The notes beneath the pieces were generated by a model. That model saw only the letters and a program-made list of their open reading frames with translations. It had not been told where the DNA came from and ran no database searches. 64,000 nt of DNA from Hydrogenophilales bacterium (GTDB taxonomy: Bacteria; Pseudomonadota; Gammaproteobacteria; Burkholderiales; Thiobacillaceae): assembly GCA_016703155.1 (NCBI GenBank), contig JADJCP010000004.1:124001-188000 (forward strand). The letters are read 5' to 3'. Below are positions 16,620 to 24,233 of this stretch, piece by piece. The position numbers and the translations under genes were made by a program. Each line of letters starts with the position of its first letter. Position 1 is the first letter of the stretch.

Positions 16620-17696
16620 TCAGTCGGCGAACAGCTTTTCCCGCCGCTCGTGTTTTTCCTGCGCCTCGATGCACAGTTCGGCGGTCGGCCGGGCCAGCAG
16701 ACGCGGGATGCCGATCGGGTCGCCCGTCTCCAGGCAATAGCCGTAATCGCCGGCATCGATGCGTGCCAGGGACTGGTCGATCTTCTTCAGCAACTTGCGC
16801 TCGCGGTCGCGAACACGCTGTTCGAGCATGTTCTCTTCTTCCACCGTGGCGCGGTCATTGGGGTCGGCGAAGACCTCGTTTTCCTTGAGATGCTCGCCGG
16901 TCTCGCGGGCGTTGACCAGAATCTCATCCTTCATGGTCTGGAGACGTAACTTGAAAAAGGCCAGTTGGGCCTGGTTCATGTAGTCGTCATCGGACATTTG
17001 CAGGATTTCGGCCTCGGTCGGTACTCCGGCGAACACTTTTTTCTTCTTCGCCGGGCTGGCCTTGGCGGCTGGCGCGGCGGCCTTGGGAGCAGGTGAGGTT
17101 TTCGCCGGGGTGGCGGCAACCGTTAAAGGTTTGGTAACTTTCTCGGGCATGGTCTTTTTCTGTACGGTCGGGGTGGCCGTCGGTTTCGTGGGCACAGCCG
17201 CCTTGGCGGGGGCCGGTTTCTTCGGGACAGGCTTGGCCGGCGCAGCTTTCGCTGCGGCCGGTTTGGCGGCGGATGGTTTTGCCACGGCCTTGATGGGCGC
17301 GGCAACTTTCTTGACGGGGGCTTTGACTGCCGTCTTTTTGGCGGTGGCTACCTTGCTCGCCGCGGGCTTGGCAAGTGGCTTGGCGGCCACGGGCTTCTTG
17401 ACCGGCGGTATCGCCGCGACCTTCTTGGCGGGAGCTTTGACGGGCTTGGCGCTCGGCTTTGCCGGCGTCTTGGCGACGGACTGCTTCGGGGTCGATTTCA
17501 CGGCCAGAGGTTTGGCCACGGGCTTCTTGGCGACGCTCTTGGCGGGGGCGCTGGCGACAGCCTTCTTGGCCGGAGCCGCTGCCTTTTTCGGAGCAGGCGC
17601 GGGCTTGGCGACAGTCTTTTTCTTGACGGCGCTGGTCGCCGCAGCCTTCTTGGCCGGGCTTGCCGCCTTGGCGGTAGATTTCTTGACTTTAGCCAC
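16620..17696 (-). CDS. dksA: DksA-family RNA polymerase factor with long Ala/Lys/Pro N-terminal tail
   Basis: DksA binds the secondary channel of RNA polymerase and, with ppGpp, tunes transcription. This protein has 358 residues against about 150 for E. coli DksA. Residues 1 to about 220 are an almost pure Ala/Lys/Pro/Val tail resembling histone H1, and the DksA part is about 225-358 (coiled-coil tip ADPNDRATVEEE). The zinc finger is reduced: the first pair reads YCLET and the second LCIEA, so only one cysteine of each CxxC pair remains. Similar reduced fingers occur in other proteobacterial DksA proteins. It is a single gene; the tail's DNA-binding role is inference. Confidence 0.88.
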   Translation of the reverse strand: MAKVKKSTAKAASPAKKAAATSAVKKKTVAKPAPAPKKAAAPAKKAVASAPAKSVAKKPVAKPLAVKSTPKQSVAKTPAKPSAKPVKAPAKKVAAIPPVKKPVAAKPLAKPAASKVATAKKTAVKAPVKKVAAPIKAVAKPSAAKPAAAKAAPAKPVPKKPAPAKAAVPTKPTATPTVQKKTMPEKVTKPLTVAATPAKTSPAPKAAAPAAKASPAKKKKVFAGVPTEAEILQMSDDDYMNQAQLAFFKLRLQTMKDEILVNARETGEHLKENEVFADPNDRATVEEENMLEQRVRDRERKLLKKIDQSLARIDAGDYGYCLETGDPIGIPRLLARPTAELCIEAQEKHERREKLFAD

Positions 17697-17801
17697 GCCT
17701 CGCTCCTCTGGGATTGTTAATGGGTCGGACGGGGGGGGATTATGCCACGATCACGCCCCGGGCAAAGCCCTGAATGCACGTGGAATCTTGCCGTTACCGC
17801 G

Positions 17802-18881
17802 TCAGCCGATCCAGTCCAGTCCAAGGGGGTTTTCGGGGTCGATGCCGGCCATGAAGGGCTTGCGCCGGTCGGCGCTGGTCACCTGATACATGCAGCCCAT
17901 CCAGTTACCGACCACCGCCTCGGCGCTGTCGTGCCAGGTGTTGTCGAGGTTGGCAAGTATCGTCGCTTCGGGAAACTCGGGCGCGGGCTGGCCGGCTTTG
18001 ACGGCATGCAGCAATCGGTCGCGCCATTCCAGCAGGATCGCCTGTTCGTGGCGGGCGATATAGTTCTCCGGGAAGGGCGGACAGGCAACAAACTTGCCCT
18101 GGGCGTAGAGCAGGACGTCGCGCTTGTACTCCTTGAGCAGCGAAATGGTGTCGTACTCCGGGTGACCCTGGAAGAACACCATGCGCAGACCGTCGTGGCT
18201 GGTCGCCAGATGCACGCCGACCGCCTCGCTTTCCACCAGGACGCGCAGGCCGGCGGCTTCGAACTGGGCACGTGAGATATCGTTCCAGCGCGAATGCGGT
18301 ACGTCGAAGCGGGTATTCACATCGGCGACCAGGGGATGGCGTTTTTCCACCACCCGGTGCGAGAACACGCCCCAGCGCTTGTTCGGCTGCATGACGCGCG
18401 GCTGGCCGTAGCGGAAATGCAGCACGGCGTGAGTCGCCAGGCACGACAGCAACGTGGTGGTCACGTTCTCCCAGGCCCAGTCGATGACCTCGCCCAGGGG
18501 TCCCCAGAACGGTTCCTTCGACAGGTCTTCGCCGGTCACGTTGGCGCCGGTGATGATCAGCGCATCCAGCCCCTCGGCACGCACCTTGTCGAAGGTGTCG
18601 TAATACCTGGCGATATGCGCCGCCGCCTTCTCGCCGCGCGGAATGGCGTCGATGGTGAAGGGGTGGGCGTAGAACTGGGCAATCGGATTGCTTTCGCCGA
18701 TCAGCCGGAAGAACTGCCGCTCGGTCGCTTCCAGCGCGGCGTCCGGCATCATGTTCAACAGGCCGATGTGCAACTCGCGGATGTCCTGCGTCGCGGCGCG
18801 ATCCTCGGGCAGAACGACGTTGGCGCCGGTCTCGCGCAGACGTTGCAGCGAGGGGAGGGCGTTATGGGCAACCAGCGGCAT
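17802..18881 (-). CDS. metA: Homoserine O-acyltransferase, MetA family
   Basis: Transfers an acyl group (usually succinyl) from its CoA ester to homoserine, the first committed step of methionine synthesis. It has 359 residues. The family core HIGLLNMMPDAALEATERQF is at about 38-57, the catalytic cysteine in LLSCLATHAVLHF (about 143-155), and the His/Glu pair in FFQGHPEYD (about 236-244). MetA enzymes can be succinyl- or acetyl-specific, which motifs alone do not settle. It starts 3 nt after the stop of the companion ATPase gene. No SAM riboswitch is visible upstream of that gene. Confidence 0.93.
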   Translation of the reverse strand: MPLVAHNALPSLQRLRETGANVVLPEDRAATQDIRELHIGLLNMMPDAALEATERQFFRLIGESNPIAQFYAHPFTIDAIPRGEKAAAHIARYYDTFDKVRAEGLDALIITGANVTGEDLSKEPFWGPLGEVIDWAWENVTTTLLSCLATHAVLHFRYGQPRVMQPNKRWGVFSHRVVEKRHPLVADVNTRFDVPHSRWNDISRAQFEAAGLRVLVESEAVGVHLATSHDGLRMVFFQGHPEYDTISLLKEYKRDVLLYAQGKFVACPPFPENYIARHEQAILLEWRDRLLHAVKAGQPAPEFPEATILANLDNTWHDSAEAVVGNWMGCMYQVTSADRRKPFMAGIDPENPLGLDWIG

Positions 18882-18884
18882 GGC

Positions 18885-19739
18885 TCAAATCCCCTGTTTG
18901 CGGGCAATGGCCGTTTCGACCAGCGCCAGGAAATCGTCCTGGCTCTTCACCTGGGCCACTTCTTGGGAAGTCACGGTATAGCCGTGCGGCCCGGCGATCG
19001 CCTCGTAACGCGGCACGCGCGAATGGAACAGGCGCGGGAACACCCAGCGGGTGAAGTCGTTCGGCTCCACCTGGGCAACGAATTCGACACCCCGCTCCGC
19101 CATATAGACAGGCAGGTGCTCGGCCAGGAATGCAGGCCGGTAATAGAGCGGCTTCGGGTCGGACTGGGCGCGCCGGATCAAGGTGTTTTCCTCGTCCCGG
19201 GTGGTCACCTGGATATACAGGATCAAGGTGTGCTCGGCGAGCAGGTCGATCACCGAGTCGTCCTCCAGCTCGCACAGGCTGCCGCCGACGTCATTGACGA
19301 AATGATCGTAGCCGTAGATCTCCTGCGCCTTGCGGATGAACTCCGGGACATCCTTCATGGCGGCGATCTCCGCCTCGCGATACATCGCCTGGCGCTGGCT
19401 GAACTCGGTGAGCGACAGGCCGGCGAAATCCGGATTGCCCAGCTTGCCGACAAACGACAGCACCGGCCCCAGATCCTGAATCTTGATGTTGTTGCGGATA
19501 TCGATCCAGTCGTTGCGCAGCAGCTCGCGCAGGAACGGCACCTGCATCGCCTGCTGCTTGATCAGATCGAGAATCGGCTCGTCCAGATAGCGCGTACCGA
19601 TGCGGTAGTCGCCGGAAAAATGGAACCAGTCGTGCCGGCGCAGCAGGCCAGAGATATACGTCTTGCCGACGCCGGACATGCCCAGCAGGGTGATCTTCTT
19701 GCGCTCCCAGGCGCGGAACGATTCGGGGGTGAATTTCAT
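18885..19739 (-). CDS. P-loop ATPase of unknown function, metA-linked
   Basis: Protein of 284 residues with a clear Walker A motif LLGMSGVGKTYISGLL (about 18-33) and a possible Walker B-like DHFVNDVGGSLCELED. It has no signal peptide or membrane helix. The fold looks like a nucleoside-kinase-type P-loop protein. It is transcribed with metA (3-nt gap), which suggests a link to methionine metabolism or its regulation, but no substrate can be named. Confidence 0.8.
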   Translation of the reverse strand: MKFTPESFRAWERKKITLLGMSGVGKTYISGLLRRHDWFHFSGDYRIGTRYLDEPILDLIKQQAMQVPFLRELLRNDWIDIRNNIKIQDLGPVLSFVGKLGNPDFAGLSLTEFSQRQAMYREAEIAAMKDVPEFIRKAQEIYGYDHFVNDVGGSLCELEDDSVIDLLAEHTLILYIQVTTRDEENTLIRRAQSDPKPLYYRPAFLAEHLPVYMAERGVEFVAQVEPNDFTRWVFPRLFHSRVPRYEAIAGPHGYTVTSQEVAQVKSQDDFLALVETAIARKQGI

Positions 19740-19966
19740 GGCGTTCGCCGTTCTAGGGGATGGCGAAGTTTACCTGAAGGCGGTATCGAAGGCGGAGGAC
19801 GGGGCGCATCAGGCCTGTGCCATTTTGAAGCGTTGACCGTCGGGGTCGGTTTTGCCATGGTTGCAACGAAAGGACATGGCCTAGAAAAACAAAAACCGTG
19901 CCCCCTATTGCCTTTGTCCCTTATTGCCCCTACTGTTGCGGGGCAACGCTTTTCCAGTAATCAGGA

Positions 19967-20170
19967 CTAATTTTCTTGACGAGGAATCTGTGCAGCGGTC
20001 ATTGATGCCTGTGCAAACGGGTCGAACTGCACGCCAAGAACAGATGAGCAGTGAGGGCACAGATACATCCCTCCTTTGATCGACTTTCCATTGTTATTAA
20101 GTGGAACTTTGGACGCGATTGTTTCTGTTATTTGCTCTTCGCACTTCGGGCATTTTCCGGTAGTTGTCAT
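19967..20170 (-). CDS. Small zinc-ribbon protein
   Basis: Protein of 67 residues with two CxxC pairs, KCPKCEEQ (about 6-13) and YLCPHCSSV (about 36-44), the spacing of a zinc ribbon. Base composition is lower in GC than the flanking housekeeping genes, suggesting recent acquisition. Function unknown. It is divergent from a short reading frame starting at 20218. Confidence 0.65.
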   Translation of the reverse strand: MTTTGKCPKCEEQITETIASKVPLNNNGKSIKGGMYLCPHCSSVLGVQFDPFAQASMTAAQIPRQEN

Positions 20171-20217
20171 GACCGCCTCTCCTGCGAGTTGTTGATGAGC
20201 TTAGAAGTGTACTTGCT

Positions 20218-20379
20218 ATGAGTGGGTTTGTAAAATATACACTAACGTTTGGAAAAGTAAGCTACTCGGAAGAGATATTCTCTATCTCTGAGAAACATCA
20301 AATCAGCACCAAAGAACTTTTTTCTCAGGCTGCGCACGTGATGGGTTATTCTGGTGAAGATCTCGACAACAAACAATGA
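20218..20379 (+). CDS. Possible 53-residue protein of unknown function
   Basis: An ATG-to-TGA frame encoding a 53-residue protein starting MSGFVKYTLTFGKVSYSEE and ending GYSGEDLDNKQ. Amino-acid use is balanced and not like a shadow frame, and it is the only good frame in the gap. There is no convincing ribosome binding site and no recognised family. It lies 47 bp from the divergent zinc-ribbon gene in AT-rich DNA. Confidence 0.4.
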   Translation: MSGFVKYTLTFGKVSYSEEIFSISEKHQISTKELFSQAAHVMGYSGEDLDNKQ

Positions 20380-20564
20380 AAATAACCACCATGACCCAAC
20401 CCTGCGGTCAACTGGACCTTGCGCATAAAGCCGCGCATGCCGGTTACCTCATACGTTGACGCTGTAACAAACCACCCGAATACGAATAATGGGGGCAGAC
20501 TACGGTGTGATGGCGTAACAATGCAAGAAATAACGTCCGCTTCCTGTTTTTCAAAAACCATCTC

Positions 20565-21431
20565 ATGAAACACTATATCAACTACGCAGATGTGAATTTC
20601 AGAAAAGCGCAGTTCTATGCATCGACATCAGCCAGGTTGCTTGGCGGATTTGATGTGTGCAGACAATACTCGCCTGCCGACATTGATGGTGAATTCAAAG
20701 AAAAACACGGTCACATTCTGAATTTGCAAAAGGGTGGGGGTTATTGGTTATGGAAGCCTTATTTCATCCTTCGCTCGCTACGTGAAATCAATGATGGTGA
20801 CTACCTTTTTTATGGTGACTCCGGGGTTATGTTTACTGCATCTGTAAGCCCGCTTATAGATGCAATGAATGCGTGTGGACAGGACATCATGGGGTTTGAG
20901 CTGCCTTTGATCGAGTCGCAATGGACCAAGAGAGCGCTGTTTATCGCAATGGATTGCGATGAAAAGAAATTCACCGACTCAAATCAAATATTGTCATGCT
21001 ATCACTTGATAAAAAAAACGCGATTCAGCGTGGCGTTCTATGAGGAATTCCTGAGATTATCGTGCCACGAAAACAATATCACTGACCGCGTGAATGGAGA
21101 CGTCGTCCCATCCGCGGGTTTTATCGAACACAGACACGATCAATCTATATACAGTTTACTTTATAAAAAGAACAACCTGAGCCCATTCAGGGATCCGAGT
21201 CAATTTGGTTATTTTCCATTTGAGTATTCCGGTGGATATGGCTTGATTGACGAAAATGAATTTCACCGTGGCAAGTTATACCATTTGAGCAACGGCAGGA
21301 AATTCAGGGTGAATGAGCATGAGCATGACTATGGGGAAATCTTGTTTCACTTCAGAAGAGGCAACCCGATCAAGGAATTGATATTGCACAAGTTGCGATT
21401 TTGGAGTCACAGGAGACAGATCCCGGTTTGA
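20565..21431 (+). CDS. Glycosyltransferase-like protein, probably acquired
   Basis: Protein of 288 residues resembling orphan GT-A-type glycosyltransferases found in polysaccharide loci. Features are GGGYWLWKPYFILRSLREIN (about 57-76), then GDYLFYGDSGVMF (about 77-89), where GDSG could replace the usual DxD metal motif, and RHDQSIYSLLYKKNNL (about 205-220). There is no signal peptide. GC content is clearly below the flanks, so horizontal transfer is likely. No other surface-polysaccharide genes are nearby; donor and acceptor are unknown. Confidence 0.6.
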   Translation: MKHYINYADVNFRKAQFYASTSARLLGGFDVCRQYSPADIDGEFKEKHGHILNLQKGGGYWLWKPYFILRSLREINDGDYLFYGDSGVMFTASVSPLIDAMNACGQDIMGFELPLIESQWTKRALFIAMDCDEKKFTDSNQILSCYHLIKKTRFSVAFYEEFLRLSCHENNITDRVNGDVVPSAGFIEHRHDQSIYSLLYKKNNLSPFRDPSQFGYFPFEYSGGYGLIDENEFHRGKLYHLSNGRKFRVNEHEHDYGEILFHFRRGNPIKELILHKLRFWSHRRQIPV

Positions 21432-21487
21432 TGGCGGAGCGCCACTCAAGCTCAGCGTTGATGCCGTAGAAATACCTATCCGCACGC

Positions 21488-22132
21488 ATGTCAGGAAAAC
21501 CGACAACCATGGATGCCTATCTGGCCCCGCTGGCCGATGACCAGCGGGCCGCGCTGACGCGCCTGCGCGACCTCATCAGTCAGGCGGCGCCCGAGGCCGA
21601 GGCGTGCATCCTCTACGGGTTGCCGGCGTTCCGTTGGCAGGGGCAGGGCCTGGCGGCCTTTGGCGCGTCGGCGCGGCACTGTGCGTTTTATCCCATGAGT
21701 TCGTCGGTGATGGTGGCGTTCCGGAACGAACTCGGCACTTTCGAAACCAGCACGGGGGCGATCCGCTTTCAGCCGGATAAACCGCTGCCGGCGGCCTTGG
21801 TGCGCAAGTTGGTGCGAGCGCGCCTGGTGGAGATCGGGGCGGCGAGCGCCAAACCGAAGGCGCGCGGTGCATCGGTTGCCGCGCCCGGGTCGCGTTTGCA
21901 GCGGCCGCGTCTGCCCATGCCGGATGTCGTGCGCGCGGCACTTGAAGCCGGAGGACTGTTGCCTGCGTATGAATCCCGTCCGGCGTACCAGCGGAATGAT
22001 TACCTCGGCTGGATCATGCGGGCGAAATTGCCCGCGACCCGGGAAAGGCGCCTGGCGCGGATGCTCGACGAACTGGCGCGCGGCGATGTCTACATGAACA
22101 TGGCGTATCGGCCCCGAAAACCCGCGCCGTGA
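21488..22132 (+). CDS. DUF1801 and YdeI/OmpD-associated domain fusion protein
   Basis: Protein of 214 residues. The first half (about 8-115) resembles DUF1801/YdhG-like domains: MDAYLAPLADDQRAALTRLR, then EACILYGLPAFRWQGQGLAAF and CAFYPMSSSV. The second half (about 140-210) resembles the YdeI C-terminal region: MPDVVRAALEAGG, then RNDYLGWIMRAKLPATRERR. Both families are widespread and biochemically uncharacterised. It precedes lipA by about 100 bp in the same direction. Confidence 0.75.
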   Translation: MSGKPTTMDAYLAPLADDQRAALTRLRDLISQAAPEAEACILYGLPAFRWQGQGLAAFGASARHCAFYPMSSSVMVAFRNELGTFETSTGAIRFQPDKPLPAALVRKLVRARLVEIGAASAKPKARGASVAAPGSRLQRPRLPMPDVVRAALEAGGLLPAYESRPAYQRNDYLGWIMRAKLPATRERRLARMLDELARGDVYMNMAYRPRKPAP

Positions 22133-22235
22133 GGCAGGCAAAGTTGTCCTGCGGTGTACCTGCGCGGGTGGCCGCCGGCTGGCCGGGGTGGGCTCGTCCG
22201 CGCGTAGAATGCGCTTTTCGTCATGGAGTCCAGAG

Positions 22236-23162
22236 ATGGCGGACCCGACCCAGCACAGAGGCGAGGCCAAGACCGCGCGCATCCCGATCAAGGTGGTGGC
22301 CAAGCCGCGCCTGAAGCTGCCTGTGTGGATACGCGCCCAGGCACCGACCTCGCCGGAGGTGGCGCGCATCAAGGCGGTACTGCGCCAGAGCCAGTTGCAT
22401 ACGGTGTGCGAGGAGGCCTCCTGCCCGAACCTCGGCGAGTGTTTCCATCATGGCACGGCGACCTTCATGATCCTCGGCGATCTATGCACGCGGCGCTGTC
22501 CGTTCTGCGATGTCGGCCACGGCAAGCCGCTGCCGCCCGATGTCGACGAGCCGGCGCGCCTGGCCGGGACGGTCGCGGCGCTGGGCTTGAAGTACGTGGT
22601 GATCACCTCGGTGGATCGGGACGATCTGCGCGATGGCGGCGCGCGGCATTTCGCCGAATGCATCCGCGCGGTGCGCGCGCAGTCGCCGGGCACGCGCATC
22701 GAGATCCTCACGCCGGACTTCCGGGGCCGGATGGCGATCGCCCTGGACATCCTCGCGGCGACGCCGCCGGACGTCATGAACCACAACCTGGAAACCGTGC
22801 CGCGTTTATACCAGGCGGTACGGCCCGGCGCCGATTACGCGCATTCGCTGGAACTGCTGCGCCAGTTCAAGGCGCGCGTGCCGGCGGTGCCGACCAAGTC
22901 CGGGATCATGCTCGGCCTGGGCGAGACCGACGATGAGGTGCTGGAGGTGCTGCGCGACCTGCGCGCCCAGGGCGCGACGATGCTGACGGTGGGCCAGTAC
23001 CTGCAGCCCTCGGGGCATCATCTGGCGGTGGAGCGCTTCGTCGAGCCGGCGCAGTTCGAGGCCCTGGGCCGCGCCGCCGAGGTCATGGGCTTCGTCAACG
23101 CCGCCTGCGGGCCGATGGTGCGTTCGTCGTATCACGCCGACCGGCAGGCCGCCGGCGTGTGA
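22236..23162 (+). CDS. lipA: Lipoyl synthase LipA
   Basis: Radical-SAM iron-sulfur enzyme that inserts two sulfurs into protein-bound octanoate to make lipoate. It has 308 residues from the ATG at 22236 (GGAG upstream); the frame is open 48 nt earlier. Both clusters are visible: the auxiliary cluster motif CEEASCPNLGEC (about 55-66) and the radical-SAM motif CTRRCPFC (about 81-88). The C-terminal GPMVRSSYHAD supplies the conserved serine ligand region. The usual partner lipB is not adjacent; the upstream gene is the DUF1801 fusion. Confidence 0.97.
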   Translation: MADPTQHRGEAKTARIPIKVVAKPRLKLPVWIRAQAPTSPEVARIKAVLRQSQLHTVCEEASCPNLGECFHHGTATFMILGDLCTRRCPFCDVGHGKPLPPDVDEPARLAGTVAALGLKYVVITSVDRDDLRDGGARHFAECIRAVRAQSPGTRIEILTPDFRGRMAIALDILAATPPDVMNHNLETVPRLYQAVRPGADYAHSLELLRQFKARVPAVPTKSGIMLGLGETDDEVLEVLRDLRAQGATMLTVGQYLQPSGHHLAVERFVEPAQFEALGRAAEVMGFVNAACGPMVRSSYHADRQAAGV

Positions 23163-23232
23163 ATTTACTGTTACGGCACCGTGGTTTTTCCCTGAAGTAT
23201 TGATTCAACTGAGGTTTTCTCCCCGCGATCCC

Positions 23233-23261
23233 TTGTGAGCGCGCATTTCAGGCGCTAGTCT
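23233..23261 (+). promoter_or_regulatory. Possible sigma-70 promoter of rpfF
   Basis: TTGTGA (23233-23238) and TAGTCT (23256-23261) are separated by 17 nt, about 57 nt before the rpfF start. Both depart from consensus, so this is a candidate only. Confidence 0.35.
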
Positions 23262-23318
23262 GGATGGGTAGGTATCGTGCCTGCCCTAACGAAAATCCAC
23301 CTGGAATAGGAGAAGACC

Positions 23319-24233
23319 ATGTCCGCCTTGCATGCCTTGCCGAGCTCGCTGCAACCCCAGAACGCCGGTTACCAGCAATTGACCACGTATTTCGACGAGC
23401 GCTACGGAATCGCCTGGGGCTATATGCATTCCGAACCGCGGCCGTGTTTTACGCCCAGGCTACTGGGGGAATTGACCGCGTGGTGCCATGAGCTGATGAA
23501 GCAGATCGACGACCCCAGGCAGGCGGATGTCCAGTATCAGGTGACCGCATCGTCCTGCCCCGGTGTCTTCAACCTTGGGGGCGATCTCAGCCTGTTCCAT
23601 GAACTGATCCAGCGGAAGGATCGGGAAGGTTTGCAGCGTTATGCCAGGGCGTGCATCGAGCCGCTTTATCTGAATATCTCCCATCTGGATCGGGCCGGTC
23701 TGAAAAGCATCTGTCTGGTGCAGGGCGATGCCCTGGGCGGAGGTTTCGAATGCGCCCTCTCGGCGAATGTGCTGATTGCCGAGAAAGGCACCAAGATGGG
23801 CTTCCCGGAGATCCTGTTCAACCTGTTCCCGGGCATGGGGGCGTTGTCCTTGCTCGGCCGCCGGGTCGGCATGGTCAAGGCCGAGCAGATGATTTTGAGC
23901 GGCAACCTGTATCGCGCCGACGAGCTGTTCGATCTGGGCGTGGTCGATGTCCTCGCCGAGCCGGGCGAAGGCCCGCAAGCCGTCTATGATTATGTCCGGC
24001 GCGACAGCCGGGTGCGCAATGGCGCCCTGGCCTTGCGCGCGGCGCGCGAACTGATCCAGCCGATCACCTATGAAGAGCTGCTCAAGATCACCGATATCTG
24101 GGTCGATGCCGCCATGCGTATCGAGCAGAAGGATCTGCGCATGATGGAGCGTTTGATTGCCCGCCAGGGCGGCAAGCAGGCGACCGGCCCGGTGCTGGCT
24201 TCAGTGCCGGCGGGCACTCGCCTGGCGGGATAG
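23319..24233 (+). CDS. rpfF: DSF synthase RpfF (crotonase family)
   Basis: Crotonase-fold enzyme that makes cis-2-unsaturated fatty acid signals (diffusible signal factor) from acyl-ACP. It has 304 residues. It matches the Xanthomonas RpfF pattern over its length, including VFNLGGDLSLF (about 83-93), the first catalytic glutamate in GDALGGGFECALS (Glu144) and the second in GFPEILFNLFPGMGA (Glu164), and ITDIWVDAAM near the C-terminus. AGGAG precedes the ATG. It faces rpfC, as in xanthomonads, and the two 3' ends overlap by 33 bp. No rpfB-type gene is next to it. Confidence 0.9.
   Translation: MSALHALPSSLQPQNAGYQQLTTYFDERYGIAWGYMHSEPRPCFTPRLLGELTAWCHELMKQIDDPRQADVQYQVTASSCPGVFNLGGDLSLFHELIQRKDREGLQRYARACIEPLYLNISHLDRAGLKSICLVQGDALGGGFECALSANVLIAEKGTKMGFPEILFNLFPGMGALSLLGRRVGMVKAEQMILSGNLYRADELFDLGVVDVLAEPGEGPQAVYDYVRRDSRVRNGALALRAARELIQPITYEELLKITDIWVDAAMRIEQKDLRMMERLIARQGGKQATGPVLASVPAGTRLAG

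Noticed and set aside
17062..17886. A 274-codon plus-strand frame rich in Ala, Gly, Thr and Leu, looking like a membrane protein
   Set aside because: It is the antisense of the DksA Ala/Lys/Pro tail; low-complexity coding DNA gives an open, hydrophobic opposite strand.
18885..20000. SAM or other riboswitch upstream of the metA unit
   Set aside because: No recognisable aptamer core was found in the 227-bp gap before the ATPase gene.
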